Origin: Saccharothrix longispora
GTDB lineage: Bacteria; Actinomycetota; Actinomycetes; Mycobacteriales; Pseudonocardiaceae
Assembly: GCF_030852425.1 (NCBI RefSeq)
Contig: NZ_NSDM01000003.1
Location: forward strand, 310,001 to 374,000
DNA length: 64,000 nucleotides
Reading direction: 5' to 3'
Shown in pieces: positions 32,755-41,621 of this stretch (position 1 is its first letter; the number at the start of each line of letters is the position of its first letter). The notes beneath the pieces are model-generated. The model made no database searches and was not told the DNA's origin. It worked only from the letters and a program-made list of their open reading frames with translations. The position numbers and the translations under genes were made by a program.

Positions 32755-33471
32755 ATGCCCCTGGGACTGCCGGACTCGATCACCGCCTGCCTCTTCGACC
32801 TCGACGGCGTGCTCACGAGCACGGCCGTCCTGCACCGCCGCGCGTGGAAGCGCACGTTCGACGACCTGTTGCGCCTGCGCGGCGAGCCGCTGTTCACCGA
32901 ATCGGATTACGCGAGGTTCGTGGACGGGCGCCCGCGCTACGACGGCGTGCGCGAGTTCCTGGCCTCGCGGGGCATCACGCTGCCGGAGGGCGCGCCCGAG
33001 GACCCGCCGGACGCGGCGACCGTGCACGGTGTGGGCAACCTCAAGAACGACCTGCTGGAGGCGATCCTCCGGCACGAGGGGGTCACGCCGTACCCCGGCA
33101 CGGTGCGCTACCTGGAGGCGGCGCGGGCGGCGGGTCTGGCCATCGGGGTGGTGACGTCGTCGGCGAACGCGGAGAAGGTGTTGGACGCGGCGGGGTTGAC
33201 CGGGTTCGTGCAGGCGCGGGTGGACGGCGTGGTGATCGCGCGCGACGGGTTGAAGGGCAAGCCCGCGCCGGACTCGTTCCTGGTGGGCGCGCGGCTGCTG
33301 GGCGTGGAGCCGGCGCGCGCGGCGGTGTTCGAGGACGCGCTGGCGGGCGTGCGGGCGGGCCGCGCGGGCGGCTTCGGGCACGTGGTGGGCGTGGACCGGG
33401 CCGGGCAGCGCGACGAGCTGCTGCGGCACGGCGCGGACGTGGTGGTCGACGACCTGGCGGAGCTGCTGTGA
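32755..33471 (+). CDS. HAD hydrolase, beta-phosphoglucomutase family
   Basis: The 238-residue protein has the HAD nucleophile motif FDLDGVLTST, motif II VVTSSANAEKVL, motif III lysine in LKGKPAPDSF and motif IV FEDALAGVRAGRAG. Together with the next gene, a GH65 phosphorylase, it would convert beta-glucose-1-phosphate to glucose-6-phosphate. Its stop overlaps the phosphorylase start as GTGA, which makes the pairing firm. Such pairs are common in disaccharide phosphorolysis. Confidence 0.9.
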   Translation: MPLGLPDSITACLFDLDGVLTSTAVLHRRAWKRTFDDLLRLRGEPLFTESDYARFVDGRPRYDGVREFLASRGITLPEGAPEDPPDAATVHGVGNLKNDLLEAILRHEGVTPYPGTVRYLEAARAAGLAIGVVTSSANAEKVLDAAGLTGFVQARVDGVVIARDGLKGKPAPDSFLVGARLLGVEPARAAVFEDALAGVRAGRAGGFGHVVGVDRAGQRDELLRHGADVVVDDLAELL

Positions 33472-35828
33472 GCGGCTGGGAGGTCCACCCGTGGCGGCTG
33501 CGGTGGAACGGGCTGTCGGTGGACCAGCTCAGGCGGACCGAGTCGATCTTCGCGTTGTCCAACGGGCACATCGGGATGCGCGGCACCCTGGACGAGGGTG
33601 AGCCGCGCGGCCTGCCCGGCACCTACCTGAACGGGTTCTACGAGGAGCACTCCCTGCCGTACGGGGAGTCGGGTTACGGCTACCCCGAGGCGGGGCAGAC
33701 GGTCGTGAACGTCACCGACGGCAAGGTGATCCGGCTGCTGGTGGAGGACGAGCCGCTGGACATGCGGTACGGCCGGGCGCACCGGCACTGGCGCGAGCTG
33801 GACTTCCGCTCCGGCACGATGCGCCGGCACACCCGGTGGGAGTCGCCGACGGGCAAGCGGATCACGGTGCGCACCGAGCGGCTGGTGTCGCTGACGCAGC
33901 GGGCGGTCGCGGCGATCCTGTACGAGGTGGAGGCGGACGAGGCGGTGCAGCTGGTCGTGCAGTCCGACCTGCTGGCCAACGAGCCGGTGGAGCACGACAG
34001 CGACGACCCGCGGGTGGCGGCGGCGCTGGAGGACCCGCTGGTGGCGGAGTTCGCGCACGCCGACGGCTACCGGGCGGTGCTGGCCCACCACGCGCGCAAC
34101 TCGCAGCTGCGGATGGCGGCGGGGATGGACCACGAGCTGGTGACCGAGGACGGCCTGCGCACCGAGATCCGCGCCGAGGGCGACCTGGCGCGGTTCACGG
34201 CGGCGGTGGACGTGCCGGCGGGCGGGAAGCTGCGGCTGGTGAAGTACCTGGGGTACGGCTGGTCGGCGAAGCGCTCGGTGCCGGCGCTGCGCGCGCAGGT
34301 GGAGGCGGCGATCGCGGGCGCCCGGCAGACCGGGTGGGACGGTCTGCTGGCCGAGCAGCGGCGGTTCCTGGACGACTTCTGGGAAGCGGCCGACATCGAG
34401 GTCGAGGGCGACGACGAGCTCCAGCAGGCGTTGCGGTTCGCGCTGTTCCACATCATGCAGGCGGCGGTGCGCGGCGAGACCCGGGCGATCCCCGGCAAGG
34501 GCCTGACGGGGCCGGGCTACGACGGGCACGCGTTCTGGGACACGGAGATGTTCGTGCTGCCGGTGCTGGTGCACACGCTGCCGGAGGCGGCCCGGGACGC
34601 GCTGCGGTGGCGGCACTCGACGTTGGACAAGGCCCGGGAGCGGGCGGCGGTGCTGGGGCAGGCGGGCGCCGCGTTCCCGTGGCGGTCGATCAACGGCGCG
34701 GAGTGCTCGGCGTACTGGCCGGCGGGCACGGCCGCGTTCCACGTGTCCGGGGACGTGGCGCACGCGGTGGCGCAGTACGCGCACGCGACGGGCGACCGGG
34801 CGTTCGAGCGGGAGGCGGGCGCGGAGATCCTGGTCGAGACGGCGCGGCTGTGGCGGTCGTTGGGGCACCACGACCAGCACGGCGGGTTCCGCATCGACGG
34901 CGTGACGGGGCCGGACGAGTACTCGGCCGTGGTCGACAACAACGTCTACACCAACCTGATCGCCCAGGAGAACCTGCGGGAGGCCGCGGCGGCGGCCGAG
35001 CGGAACCCGGACGTGGCGGAACGGCTGGGCGTGACGCCGGAGGAGCTGGCGGCGTGGCGCGCCGCGGCGGACGGGATGCTGGTGCCGTTCGACGACCTGC
35101 TGGGCGTGCACGAGCAGTCCGAGGGGTTCACCTCGCACGCCGCGTGGGACTTCGAGGGGACGGACCCGGACGAGTACCCGCTGCTGCTGAACCGGCCGTA
35201 CTTCGACCTGTACCGCAAGCAGGTGGTGAAGCAGGCGGACCTGGTGCTGGCGATGCACGTGCGCGGTGACGCGTTCACGCCGGCGCAGAAGGCCCGGAAC
35301 TTCGCCTACTACGAGGCGCGGACGGTGCGCGACTCGTCGTTGTCCGCGGCCACGCAGGCGGTGCTGGCGGCCGAGATCGGAGCGCTGGAACTGGCCTACG
35401 ACTACCTGGCCGAGGCGGCGTTCACCGACCTGCACGACCTGCACCACAACGTCCACAACGGACTGCACATGGCGTCGCTGGCGGGCGCGTGGATCGGTCT
35501 GGTGGCCGGGTTCGGCGGGATGCGCCACCACGACGACGGGCTGTCGTTCGCGCCGAGGCTGCCCCCGGGGCTGGAGCGGATGGCGTTCCGGATGGCGTTC
35601 CGGGGCACGCGGCTCGCGGTGGAGGTGCGGCCGGGCGAGGTCACGTACCGCGTCATCGCCGGTGAGGCCCTGCGCATCACGCACCACGGCGAGCCGGTGC
35701 TGGTCGAGCCGGACGGCCCGGTGGTGCGGTCCACACCGGACGTGCCGGAGCCGCCCGAGATCCGCCACCCGGCGCACCGGGCCCCCGTGCGGCGCGTGCC
35801 GCCGGGGAAGCGGGCGAGCGGGGGTTAG
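33468..35828 (+). CDS. GH65 glycoside phosphorylase (maltose/trehalose/kojibiose type)
   Basis: The 786-residue protein has the GH65 N-terminal beta-sandwich (FALSNGHIGMRGTLDEGEPR), the (alpha/alpha)6 barrel with the catalytic glutamate in VTGPDEYSAVVDNN, and the phosphate-binding RKQVVKQADLVLA. It would split an alpha-glucoside with phosphate and inversion, giving beta-glucose-1-phosphate. Disaccharide specificity cannot be told by eye. The GTG at 33468 overlaps the mutase stop. It is likely cytoplasmic, with no signal peptide. Confidence 0.9.
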   Translation: MSGWEVHPWRLRWNGLSVDQLRRTESIFALSNGHIGMRGTLDEGEPRGLPGTYLNGFYEEHSLPYGESGYGYPEAGQTVVNVTDGKVIRLLVEDEPLDMRYGRAHRHWRELDFRSGTMRRHTRWESPTGKRITVRTERLVSLTQRAVAAILYEVEADEAVQLVVQSDLLANEPVEHDSDDPRVAAALEDPLVAEFAHADGYRAVLAHHARNSQLRMAAGMDHELVTEDGLRTEIRAEGDLARFTAAVDVPAGGKLRLVKYLGYGWSAKRSVPALRAQVEAAIAGARQTGWDGLLAEQRRFLDDFWEAADIEVEGDDELQQALRFALFHIMQAAVRGETRAIPGKGLTGPGYDGHAFWDTEMFVLPVLVHTLPEAARDALRWRHSTLDKARERAAVLGQAGAAFPWRSINGAECSAYWPAGTAAFHVSGDVAHAVAQYAHATGDRAFEREAGAEILVETARLWRSLGHHDQHGGFRIDGVTGPDEYSAVVDNNVYTNLIAQENLREAAAAAERNPDVAERLGVTPEELAAWRAAADGMLVPFDDLLGVHEQSEGFTSHAAWDFEGTDPDEYPLLLNRPYFDLYRKQVVKQADLVLAMHVRGDAFTPAQKARNFAYYEARTVRDSSLSAATQAVLAAEIGALELAYDYLAEAAFTDLHDLHHNVHNGLHMASLAGAWIGLVAGFGGMRHHDDGLSFAPRLPPGLERMAFRMAFRGTRLAVEVRPGEVTYRVIAGEALRITHHGEPVLVEPDGPVVRSTPDVPEPPEIRHPAHRAPVRRVPPGKRASGG

Positions 35829-35862
35829 GGCCCGTCCGGGAGTCCGTCACCGCGCACCGGGT

Positions 35863-36822
35863 TCACGTGGACGCGCCACCGGCCGCGCGGCGGAACCTCG
35901 TCGCGAGGCGGTCGAACGCCACCGCGAGCCCGTCCCCGTCGATCACCTCGATGTCGACGTCGAGCTGTGCCACCCACAGCGCGAGCCGGTCCGGGTCGTC
36001 GGAACCCAGCTCGACGCGGCACGTGGACTCGTCGACCGCCTCGACGTCGACCGGGATGGGGATCTTCGCGACGACCTCCGCGGCGGGAGCGTGCACGAGC
36101 ACCCGGGCGCGGTACTTCCAGGCCCCCTTGCCGACGCGTCCGACGACGTACTCGACGGCGTTGTCCCCCGGGACCGCGCGCGGCCGGAACCGCGCACCCG
36201 TCGGTGTGCGCGGTTCCATGCGGTCGACGCGGAAGACCCGCCAGTCGTCGCGGTCGAGGTCCCACGCGAGCAGGTACCAGAGCGCTCCCCAGGTCACCAG
36301 CCGTTGCGGTTCGGCGTGGCGCGCCTCTTCGTCGCCGCCGGGTTTCGTGTACCCGAACCGGAGCCGTTCGCGGCCGCGGACCGCGGCAGCGACCGCGCCG
36401 AGGGCCGAGAGGTCGAGCGGCGGCTCGACCCCCGGGACGACGCTCGTCGCCTCGCGCACCGCCTCCACGCGCCGGCGCAGGCGCGAGGGCAGCACCTGCT
36501 CCAGCTTCACGAGCGCGGTGAGCGACGTCTCCTCGACGCCGAGCCTCCGGGTCGCGACCACACCGAGGCCGACCGCGACGGCGACGGCCTCGTCGTCGTC
36601 GAGCAGCAGCGGGGGCATCGCCGTCCCGGCGGCCAGCCGGTAGCCGCCCGCGACGCCGGGGCGCGCGTCCACGGGGTACCCGAGCGACCGCAGCCTGCCG
36701 ATGTCGGCGCGCACCGTCCTCGTGCTCACCCCGAGCCGGCCGGCGAGTTCGGAGCCGGTCCAGTCCCGCTTGAGCTGGAGCAGCGACAGCATTCCGAGCA
36801 GACGGGCCGAGGTCTCCACCAC
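35863..36822 (-). CDS. HTH-WYL (YafY-type) transcriptional regulator
   Basis: The 319-residue protein has an N-terminal HTH_11 (LLGMLSLLQLKRDWTGSELA, LGVSTRTVRADIGRLRSLGY) and a WYL domain (QRLVTWGALWYLLAWDLDRD, then FRVDRM) with a WCX-like C-terminus. WYL domains sense ligands or nucleic acids. It is divergent from an epoxide hydrolase gene 63 bases away and probably controls it. Two adjacent GTG codons (36822, 36819) are possible starts. Confidence 0.87.
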   Translation of the reverse strand: MVETSARLLGMLSLLQLKRDWTGSELAGRLGVSTRTVRADIGRLRSLGYPVDARPGVAGGYRLAAGTAMPPLLLDDDEAVAVAVGLGVVATRRLGVEETSLTALVKLEQVLPSRLRRRVEAVREATSVVPGVEPPLDLSALGAVAAAVRGRERLRFGYTKPGGDEEARHAEPQRLVTWGALWYLLAWDLDRDDWRVFRVDRMEPRTPTGARFRPRAVPGDNAVEYVVGRVGKGAWKYRARVLVHAPAAEVVAKIPIPVDVEAVDESTCRVELGSDDPDRLALWVAQLDVDIEVIDGDGLAVAFDRLATRFRRAAGGAST

Positions 36823-36885
36823 GTTCCCGATCGTGCCGGCAATCGAGGAAGCAGGTCTTCCGCGTTGTCCGGGAGGGTCGGTGGC

Positions 36886-38028
36886 ATGAACGAGGACAAC
36901 GCACTCGCACCGTTCCGCGTCGACGTCTCGCAGGCGGACGTCGACGACCTGCGCGACCGACTGGCACGCACGCGCCGGCCGATCCCCGTGCCGGGTCGGG
37001 ACGATCGCACCGACTTCAGCCGCGGCATCCCGCCGGTGTACCTGGAGGAGCTCGCCGAGTACTGGCGCGACGGGTTCGACTGGCGCGCGCAGGAGGAGAA
37101 GCTCAACCAGCACGAGCAGTTCACGACGGTCGTCGACGGCCAGACGTTCCACGTCGTCCACGCCCGATCGGCGAACCCGGGGGCCACCCCGCTGATCCTG
37201 AACCACGGCTGGCCGGGGTCGTTCGTCGAGTACCAGCGACTCCTCCCGCTGCTGACCGACGAGTTCCACGTGGTCGTCCCGTCCCTGCCCGGCTTCGGGT
37301 TCTCCACCCCGTTGTCGGGGACCGGCTGGGAACTGGCGCGGACGGCGGAGGCCTACGCCGAGATCATGACGCGTCTCGGCCACGAGAGGTTCGCGGCCCA
37401 CGGCACCGACATCGGTGCGGGCACCACCGGCCGCCTGGCGGCGCTCCACCCGGAGCGCGTCATCGGCACGCACATCGGCTGCGACCCCCGGTTGCTCGGG
37501 TTCGTCGGCGACGAGTTCCCCTGCCCCGACGACCTGTCCGACGACGAGATCGCCCGGATCGAGGCGGTGCGCACGGAGGTCGCGGCCGAGCGCGGGTACC
37601 TCGAGGTGCAGAACCACCGTCCCGACACGATCGGCGCGGCGCTCACCGACTCGCCGGTCGGTCAGCTCGCCTGGATCGCCGAGAAGTTCAAGACCGGGAC
37701 CGACGGCGCCCACCGGACACCGGACGAGTCGGTCGACCGCGACCAGCTCCTCACGAACATCAGCCTGTACTGGTTCACCCGCAGCGGCGCGTCGAGCGCG
37801 CAGTTCTACTACGAGGGCGAGCACTCCGGACTCGACTGGTTCACGGCCTCCGGCGTGCCGTCCGGGTGGGCCGTGTTCGACACCGACCCGCTCGTGCGCC
37901 GCGTGATGGACCCGTCGGGGTCGATCGGCCACTGGAGCGAGTTCACCGAGGGCGGTCACTTCCCCGCGATGGAGGAGCCGCAGTTGCTCGCGGACGACAT
38001 CCGCAGCTTCTTCCGCGGCATTTCCTGA
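36886..38028 (+). CDS. Epoxide hydrolase, EHN-type alpha/beta hydrolase
   Basis: The 380-residue protein begins with an EHN domain (FRVDVSQADVDDLRDRLART) and continues with an alpha/beta hydrolase core: oxyanion HGWPGSFVEY, nucleophile aspartate in AAHGTDIGAGTTG, cap tyrosine in LYWFTRSG, catalytic histidine in GGHFPAMEEP. It should hydrolyse epoxides to diols. Physiological substrates are unknown, and detoxification is plausible. GGGAGGG precedes the ATG at 36886 at a distance. Divergent from the WYL regulator. Confidence 0.9.
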   Translation: MNEDNALAPFRVDVSQADVDDLRDRLARTRRPIPVPGRDDRTDFSRGIPPVYLEELAEYWRDGFDWRAQEEKLNQHEQFTTVVDGQTFHVVHARSANPGATPLILNHGWPGSFVEYQRLLPLLTDEFHVVVPSLPGFGFSTPLSGTGWELARTAEAYAEIMTRLGHERFAAHGTDIGAGTTGRLAALHPERVIGTHIGCDPRLLGFVGDEFPCPDDLSDDEIARIEAVRTEVAAERGYLEVQNHRPDTIGAALTDSPVGQLAWIAEKFKTGTDGAHRTPDESVDRDQLLTNISLYWFTRSGASSAQFYYEGEHSGLDWFTASGVPSGWAVFDTDPLVRRVMDPSGSIGHWSEFTEGGHFPAMEEPQLLADDIRSFFRGIS

Positions 38029-38360
38029 CCCGTCGACGGGGGGATGGGGCGCCCGGCCGGACCCTGGGGGGTGGAGCCCGGCCGGGACTTGTCGGCGGCC
38101 TGGGGGGCGGTGGCCGCCTACGCCCTCATCGTGTGCGGGGGTACCCCCGTTACGCCGGTCCCAACCCCCCGGGACGGGGCCGGTCCGGCGTTCCGGGTCG
38201 TTCCGGGGCCGGTCTCGCGGAGGGCTCACACCGTCCACAGAGGTCACGTGCCGGAACACGACATGATCTCCGCATTAGTGCGGGCGCGACGCGCGGATAT
38301 GTAACCCACAGGAGTGAGAGGGGCAGCGCCGGGGCCGCCGGCCGGACAGGATTCCGTGGC
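38029..38360. other. Non-coding gap with possible leader
   Basis: About 330 bases. The first part contains two CCCGGCCGG blocks that can pair as a weak hairpin after the epoxide hydrolase. Towards the end a 13-codon ATG frame at 38264 ends at TAA, but nothing supports its translation. No gene is called. Confidence 0.5.
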
Positions 38361-38579
38361 GTGAGCTCAACACCGATCTACGACGAGTTGGCGGCCACCT
38401 ACCTCGCCGACCTCACGCCCGTGGACGCCGCCGGGGCCGCCGGGACGACCGAGGCCGCCACCGCCGCTCCCGGGACCGCCGGGGCCGGGGAGCCGGCGGG
38501 GTCCGGGACGCGGGTTCCGCCCGTCGCGGCCCCCGACCGGACGGCCCGCCCGAGGGCGACCGCCCGGAGCGAGGTCTGA
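38361..38579 (+). CDS. Small Ala/Thr/Pro-rich protein starting STPIYDEL
   Basis: This is a 72-residue frame from a GTG at 38361. The N-terminal 20 residues (SSTPIYDELAATYLADLTP) look ordered and similar to short actinomycete proteins with TPIYD starts. The rest is low-complexity Ala/Gly/Thr/Pro and probably disordered. No strong RBS is visible. Function unknown. Confidence 0.5.
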   Translation: MSSTPIYDELAATYLADLTPVDAAGAAGTTEAATAAPGTAGAGEPAGSGTRVPPVAAPDRTARPRATARSEV

Positions 38580-38665
38580 ACCACCGATCTTGACACCGCC
38601 TCACGCAGCGGAGTAGGACGGCTCCAGTCCGTAGACCAGGGCGCTTACCCCGAAGGGTGGAGCGA

Positions 38666-39889
38666 ATGCGTGGACGAGCACTGCTCGCGGTCGCCACACT
38701 GCTCACCGCCACAGCGTGTACGGCGGAACAGGTCAACCCGCCGGAACAGGTGACCCTCACCTGGTGGGACTACCTCAACCACTCCCCCATGGCCGACCAG
38801 GCCGTCGACCACCTCCTCGCCCGCTACCAGCAGGAACACCCCGGTGTCCAGGTCCGCCGCACCTCGCTGTCGCCCGACGAGTTCGAGGCCAAGCTGGTCG
38901 AGGCCACCACCGCCGGCACGTTCCCCGACATCGCCGCCGTGGACACCGCCGACGTGCCGCGCCTCGCCGCGCGGAACGCCCTCGCCGACCTCACCCCCCG
39001 CTTCGACGACTGGGCGCTCAAGGAGCGCTTCCTCGACCCGGTGCGCGAGGGCGCCACCCACGACGGCCGGTTCTACGGCGTCCCCCTGCGCACCACCACC
39101 ACCGCGCTGATCCACAACCGCGGGCTGTTCGCCGCCGCGGGCGTGGCCGTGCCGCCGGTGACGTGGGAGGAGCTGCGGGTGGCCGCGAGGACGCTGACCG
39201 CGCCGGACCGCGCCGGCCTGTGCTTCCCCGGCGAGGGCGACGACCTGACCACCACGTTCCTGCCGTTCCTGTGGCAGGCGGGCGGCGATGTCGCGTCCGT
39301 CGGCGACCCGGCGGGCGTCACCGCCCTCACCTACGTCGACCAGCTCGTCAACACCGACCGCAGCGCGCCCGCCGAGGCGCTGACCTGGACCGCCGCCGAC
39401 GCGGTCGGGCGGTTCGCGCAGGGCCGCTGCGGCATGCTCATCGGCGGCCCGGAGGCGGTCCCCGAACTGAACCAGGCGGGCCTGGACTGGGCCGCGTCGC
39501 CGCTGCCCGGCGGCCGGGCGGGCACGGCCGCGCCCCTGGGCGGCGAGGTGTGGGTCGTCGGGCGCGGCAGCAAGCAGGCCGACCGTGCGTGGGACCTGCT
39601 GACGTGGCTCGCCGAGGAACAGGACAACGCCACCGAGTTCGGCGGCGGCCTCGGCGCGCTGCCCAACCGCACGGACACCCTCGACGACCTGGCCTGGCAG
39701 TGGGACCCGAACGTGACGGGGTTCGTCGAGCAGCTGCCCACCGTGCGCGCCCGCACCACCTACGGCCCGGAGTACCCGCGCATCTCGGAGGCCATCAGCA
39801 CCATGGCGGCGCGGGTGCTCACCCGCGAGCGCGACCCGGCCGGGGCGAGCGCGGACGCGGCCGCGACCATCGGGCCGCTGCTGCGCTGA
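38666..39889 (+). CDS. Orphan sugar-binding lipoprotein (ABC importer component)
   Basis: The 407-residue protein has a lipoprotein signal (LLAVATLLTATACTA, lipid on the cysteine) and a family 1 solute-binding pattern: VTLTWWDYLNHSPMADQAVD at the mature start, FPDIAAVDTADVP and FAQGRCGMLIGGPEAVPEL. No permease or ATPase gene is adjacent, unusual for this family. It might serve a distant importer or work as a sensor. GAAGGGTGGAG precedes the ATG at 38666. Confidence 0.88.
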   Translation: MRGRALLAVATLLTATACTAEQVNPPEQVTLTWWDYLNHSPMADQAVDHLLARYQQEHPGVQVRRTSLSPDEFEAKLVEATTAGTFPDIAAVDTADVPRLAARNALADLTPRFDDWALKERFLDPVREGATHDGRFYGVPLRTTTTALIHNRGLFAAAGVAVPPVTWEELRVAARTLTAPDRAGLCFPGEGDDLTTTFLPFLWQAGGDVASVGDPAGVTALTYVDQLVNTDRSAPAEALTWTAADAVGRFAQGRCGMLIGGPEAVPELNQAGLDWAASPLPGGRAGTAAPLGGEVWVVGRGSKQADRAWDLLTWLAEEQDNATEFGGGLGALPNRTDTLDDLAWQWDPNVTGFVEQLPTVRARTTYGPEYPRISEAISTMAARVLTRERDPAGASADAAATIGPLLR

Positions 39890-39989
39890 GCCGCCCGCGT
39901 TGCACCACAAGGGGGAACGCCAGGCAGCACCAAGGGGGTAACGCGACACGGCCGAGGATGGCCGAACGACCGCGGGGTAACCCGCCGTC

Positions 39990-40373
39990 ATGCGGAACGA
40001 GGCTCCGGCGGGCGACAAGCGGGGAACGGCCAAGGCGGCGACGTCGTCGTTCAGCCGCGTCCAGGCCCTCGCGTTCGTCGTCGGCGCGCTCCAGGTCGTG
40101 CTCGCCTGCGTGCCGTTCCTGCCCATGCACGAGGGCACCAACCACACCCTGTACGTGTGCACCGGCGTGGCTGGTGTCCTCGCGTCGTCGCGGCACACCC
40201 GCGCCCGCCTCTACGGTGTGGCGCTGGTGCTGCTCTACGGTCAGCTGTTCATCAGCGACGCGGCGGAGACCGGCCCCCTCGGGCTGCCCACGCTGGAGAC
40301 GCTGGCGTACGGCCGCGCGGCCCTGGCCGGTCTGGTGATCGCGCTGATCCCGGCGTTCAAGCGGCGGCGGTAG
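39990..40373 (+). CDS. Small multi-pass membrane protein
   Basis: The 127-residue protein has three or four hydrophobic segments (VQALAFVVGALQVVLACVPF, LYVCTGVAGVLASS, LYGVALVLLYGQLFI, AALAGLVIALIPAF) and basic ends. It resembles DUF4383-type small membrane proteins, but without confidence. Its 3' third overlaps the opposite-strand cyclase-like gene by 133 bases, so one of the two 3' ends may be altered. Confidence 0.65.
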   Translation: MRNEAPAGDKRGTAKAATSSFSRVQALAFVVGALQVVLACVPFLPMHEGTNHTLYVCTGVAGVLASSRHTRARLYGVALVLLYGQLFISDAAETGPLGLPTLETLAYGRAALAGLVIALIPAFKRRR

Positions 40374-41074
40374 TCGCCGGCGGTCATCGTGCCGTCGGGG
40401 TGGAACCGCAGCTTGTCGTCGGGGCTGCGCGCGATCGACTCGAACATCGCGCGGTCGGAGCGGGTGGTGGGCTTCCAGTACATGTGCGCGCCGTGCGTGA
40501 CGGCCATGTCCAGCGACATCATCGTCGCGACGGCCCGGTCGTAGCGGCGTCCGCTCAGCGGCCGGCCGCCGGAGGCGCGGATGTCGAACACGTCGTGGTC
40601 GCCGGTCAGCGGGCGCAGCGCGCCCCGGCGGTCGTAGCCGTGCACGACGCCCCCGCGAACCAGGTACTCGCCGCGCCGCTCGAACGCGGCCATCTTGTCC
40701 CGCAGGGCGTCGTACTCGACGCGCCGCTGGTCGAACCGGCGCAGCAGCCGGTCGGTGAGGTCCGCCGGGGGTAAGGCCGGGTGGAAGTAGCCGACCAGGC
40801 CGCGGTGGTGCGGCGCGGCGCCCAGCCGCACGTCCAGGTCGTCGATGGTCTTGGCCTTCACGGCCTCCGGTTTGGGCAGCGCGCCGCGGCGCAGCCACGC
40901 CACCGCGTGCGGGTTGGTGCCCCGCACGTCGATGACCAGGTCCTGCTCCGCGGCGACCTGCTGGAACTTGCGGGCGTTCTCCACGGGCATGCCGAAGACC
41001 GGCTCCACGGAGGCGAGGGGGAAGAGGTGATCAGTGGGCACGGCTAATAAGGTCCGCCCGAAATGGGCGTGCAC
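40241..41074 (-). CDS. Stand-alone anthrax-toxin-type adenylyl cyclase domain protein
   Basis: The 277-residue frame contains a pattern I associate with the edema-factor/CyaA-like cyclase domain used as a C-terminal module in polymorphic toxins. It includes MPVENARKFQQVAAEQDLVI, TIDDLDVRLGAAPHHRGLVG, and LTGDHDVFDIRA with candidate metal aspartates, then THGAHMYWKP. No signal peptide, secretion domain or immunity gene is obvious. The last about 45 residues (GISAITRPARAARPYASVSS) look unlike the family and overlap a membrane protein gene, so the C-terminus may be abnormal. Start GTG 41074; 41041 is possible. The family call is by eye. Confidence 0.6.
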   Translation of the reverse strand: MHAHFGRTLLAVPTDHLFPLASVEPVFGMPVENARKFQQVAAEQDLVIDVRGTNPHAVAWLRRGALPKPEAVKAKTIDDLDVRLGAAPHHRGLVGYFHPALPPADLTDRLLRRFDQRRVEYDALRDKMAAFERRGEYLVRGGVVHGYDRRGALRPLTGDHDVFDIRASGGRPLSGRRYDRAVATMMSLDMAVTHGAHMYWKPTTRSDRAMFESIARSPDDKLRFHPDGTMTAGDYRRRLNAGISAITRPARAARPYASVSSVGSPRGPVSAASLMNS

Positions 41075-41103
41075 CGCGTCGCCCTCTCCGGTTGACTCGG
41101 GAC

Positions 41104-41612
41104 GTGACCCCTGACTTCCTCGTGGGACTGCTGGCCGAGCCCGATCGGCTGCGCGTCGCGGCGGCCCTCGTGCTGGGCGCGCGCACGGCGGGCGACGTGG
41201 CGGCGGCGACCGGCCTGGACGACCGGCGCGTGGAGCACGGCCTGCGCAGGCTGCGGACGGCCGGCCTGGTCGTGACCGACGGTTCCGGGCTGCGGCTGCG
41301 CGAGGAGCTGTTCAAGGAGGCCACCCTGGTCGAGCAGGCGAACCGGGTCGCGGAGGACCCGTTCGTGCGAGGAGGGCGGCTGGTGAAGCTCCCCGCGCAG
41401 CGCGGACGCAGGCGGGCCGTGCTCGAACGGCTGAGCACGGCGTTCGAGCCGGGTAGACGTTACCCCGAGCGCGAGGTGGCGGAGGTGCTCGGGCGGTGGT
41501 GCGCGGGCGGCGAGGTCGACCACGTGACCGTGCGCCGGTACCTGGTGGACGAGGGTCTGCTCAGCCGGGCGACGGCGTGTACTGGCGTTCGGGCGGCCCG
41601 GTCGAGGTGTGA
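41104..41612 (+). pseudogene. HTH-DUF2087 regulator with a one-base frameshift near its end
   Basis: The product starts VTPDFLVGLLAEPDRLRVAA (winged helix, ArsR-like) and continues to a DUF2087 domain (KLPAQRGRRRAVLERLSTAF, YLVDEGLLSR). At about 41570 the frame departs. Adding one base gives the family ending DGVYWRSGGPVEV and a stop at 41610-41612. Without it the frame runs over 100 codons into the opposite gene. Because only the last 13 residues are affected, this may be a sequencing error or a tolerated change. Divergent from the cyclase-like gene with about 30 bases between. Confidence 0.78.
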
Positions 41613-41621
41613 GCCCCGGTC

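Noticed and set aside
38264..38305. 13-codon ATG frame as a regulatory leader peptide
   Set aside because: No attenuator-like alternative hairpins or amino-acid-codon runs accompany it.
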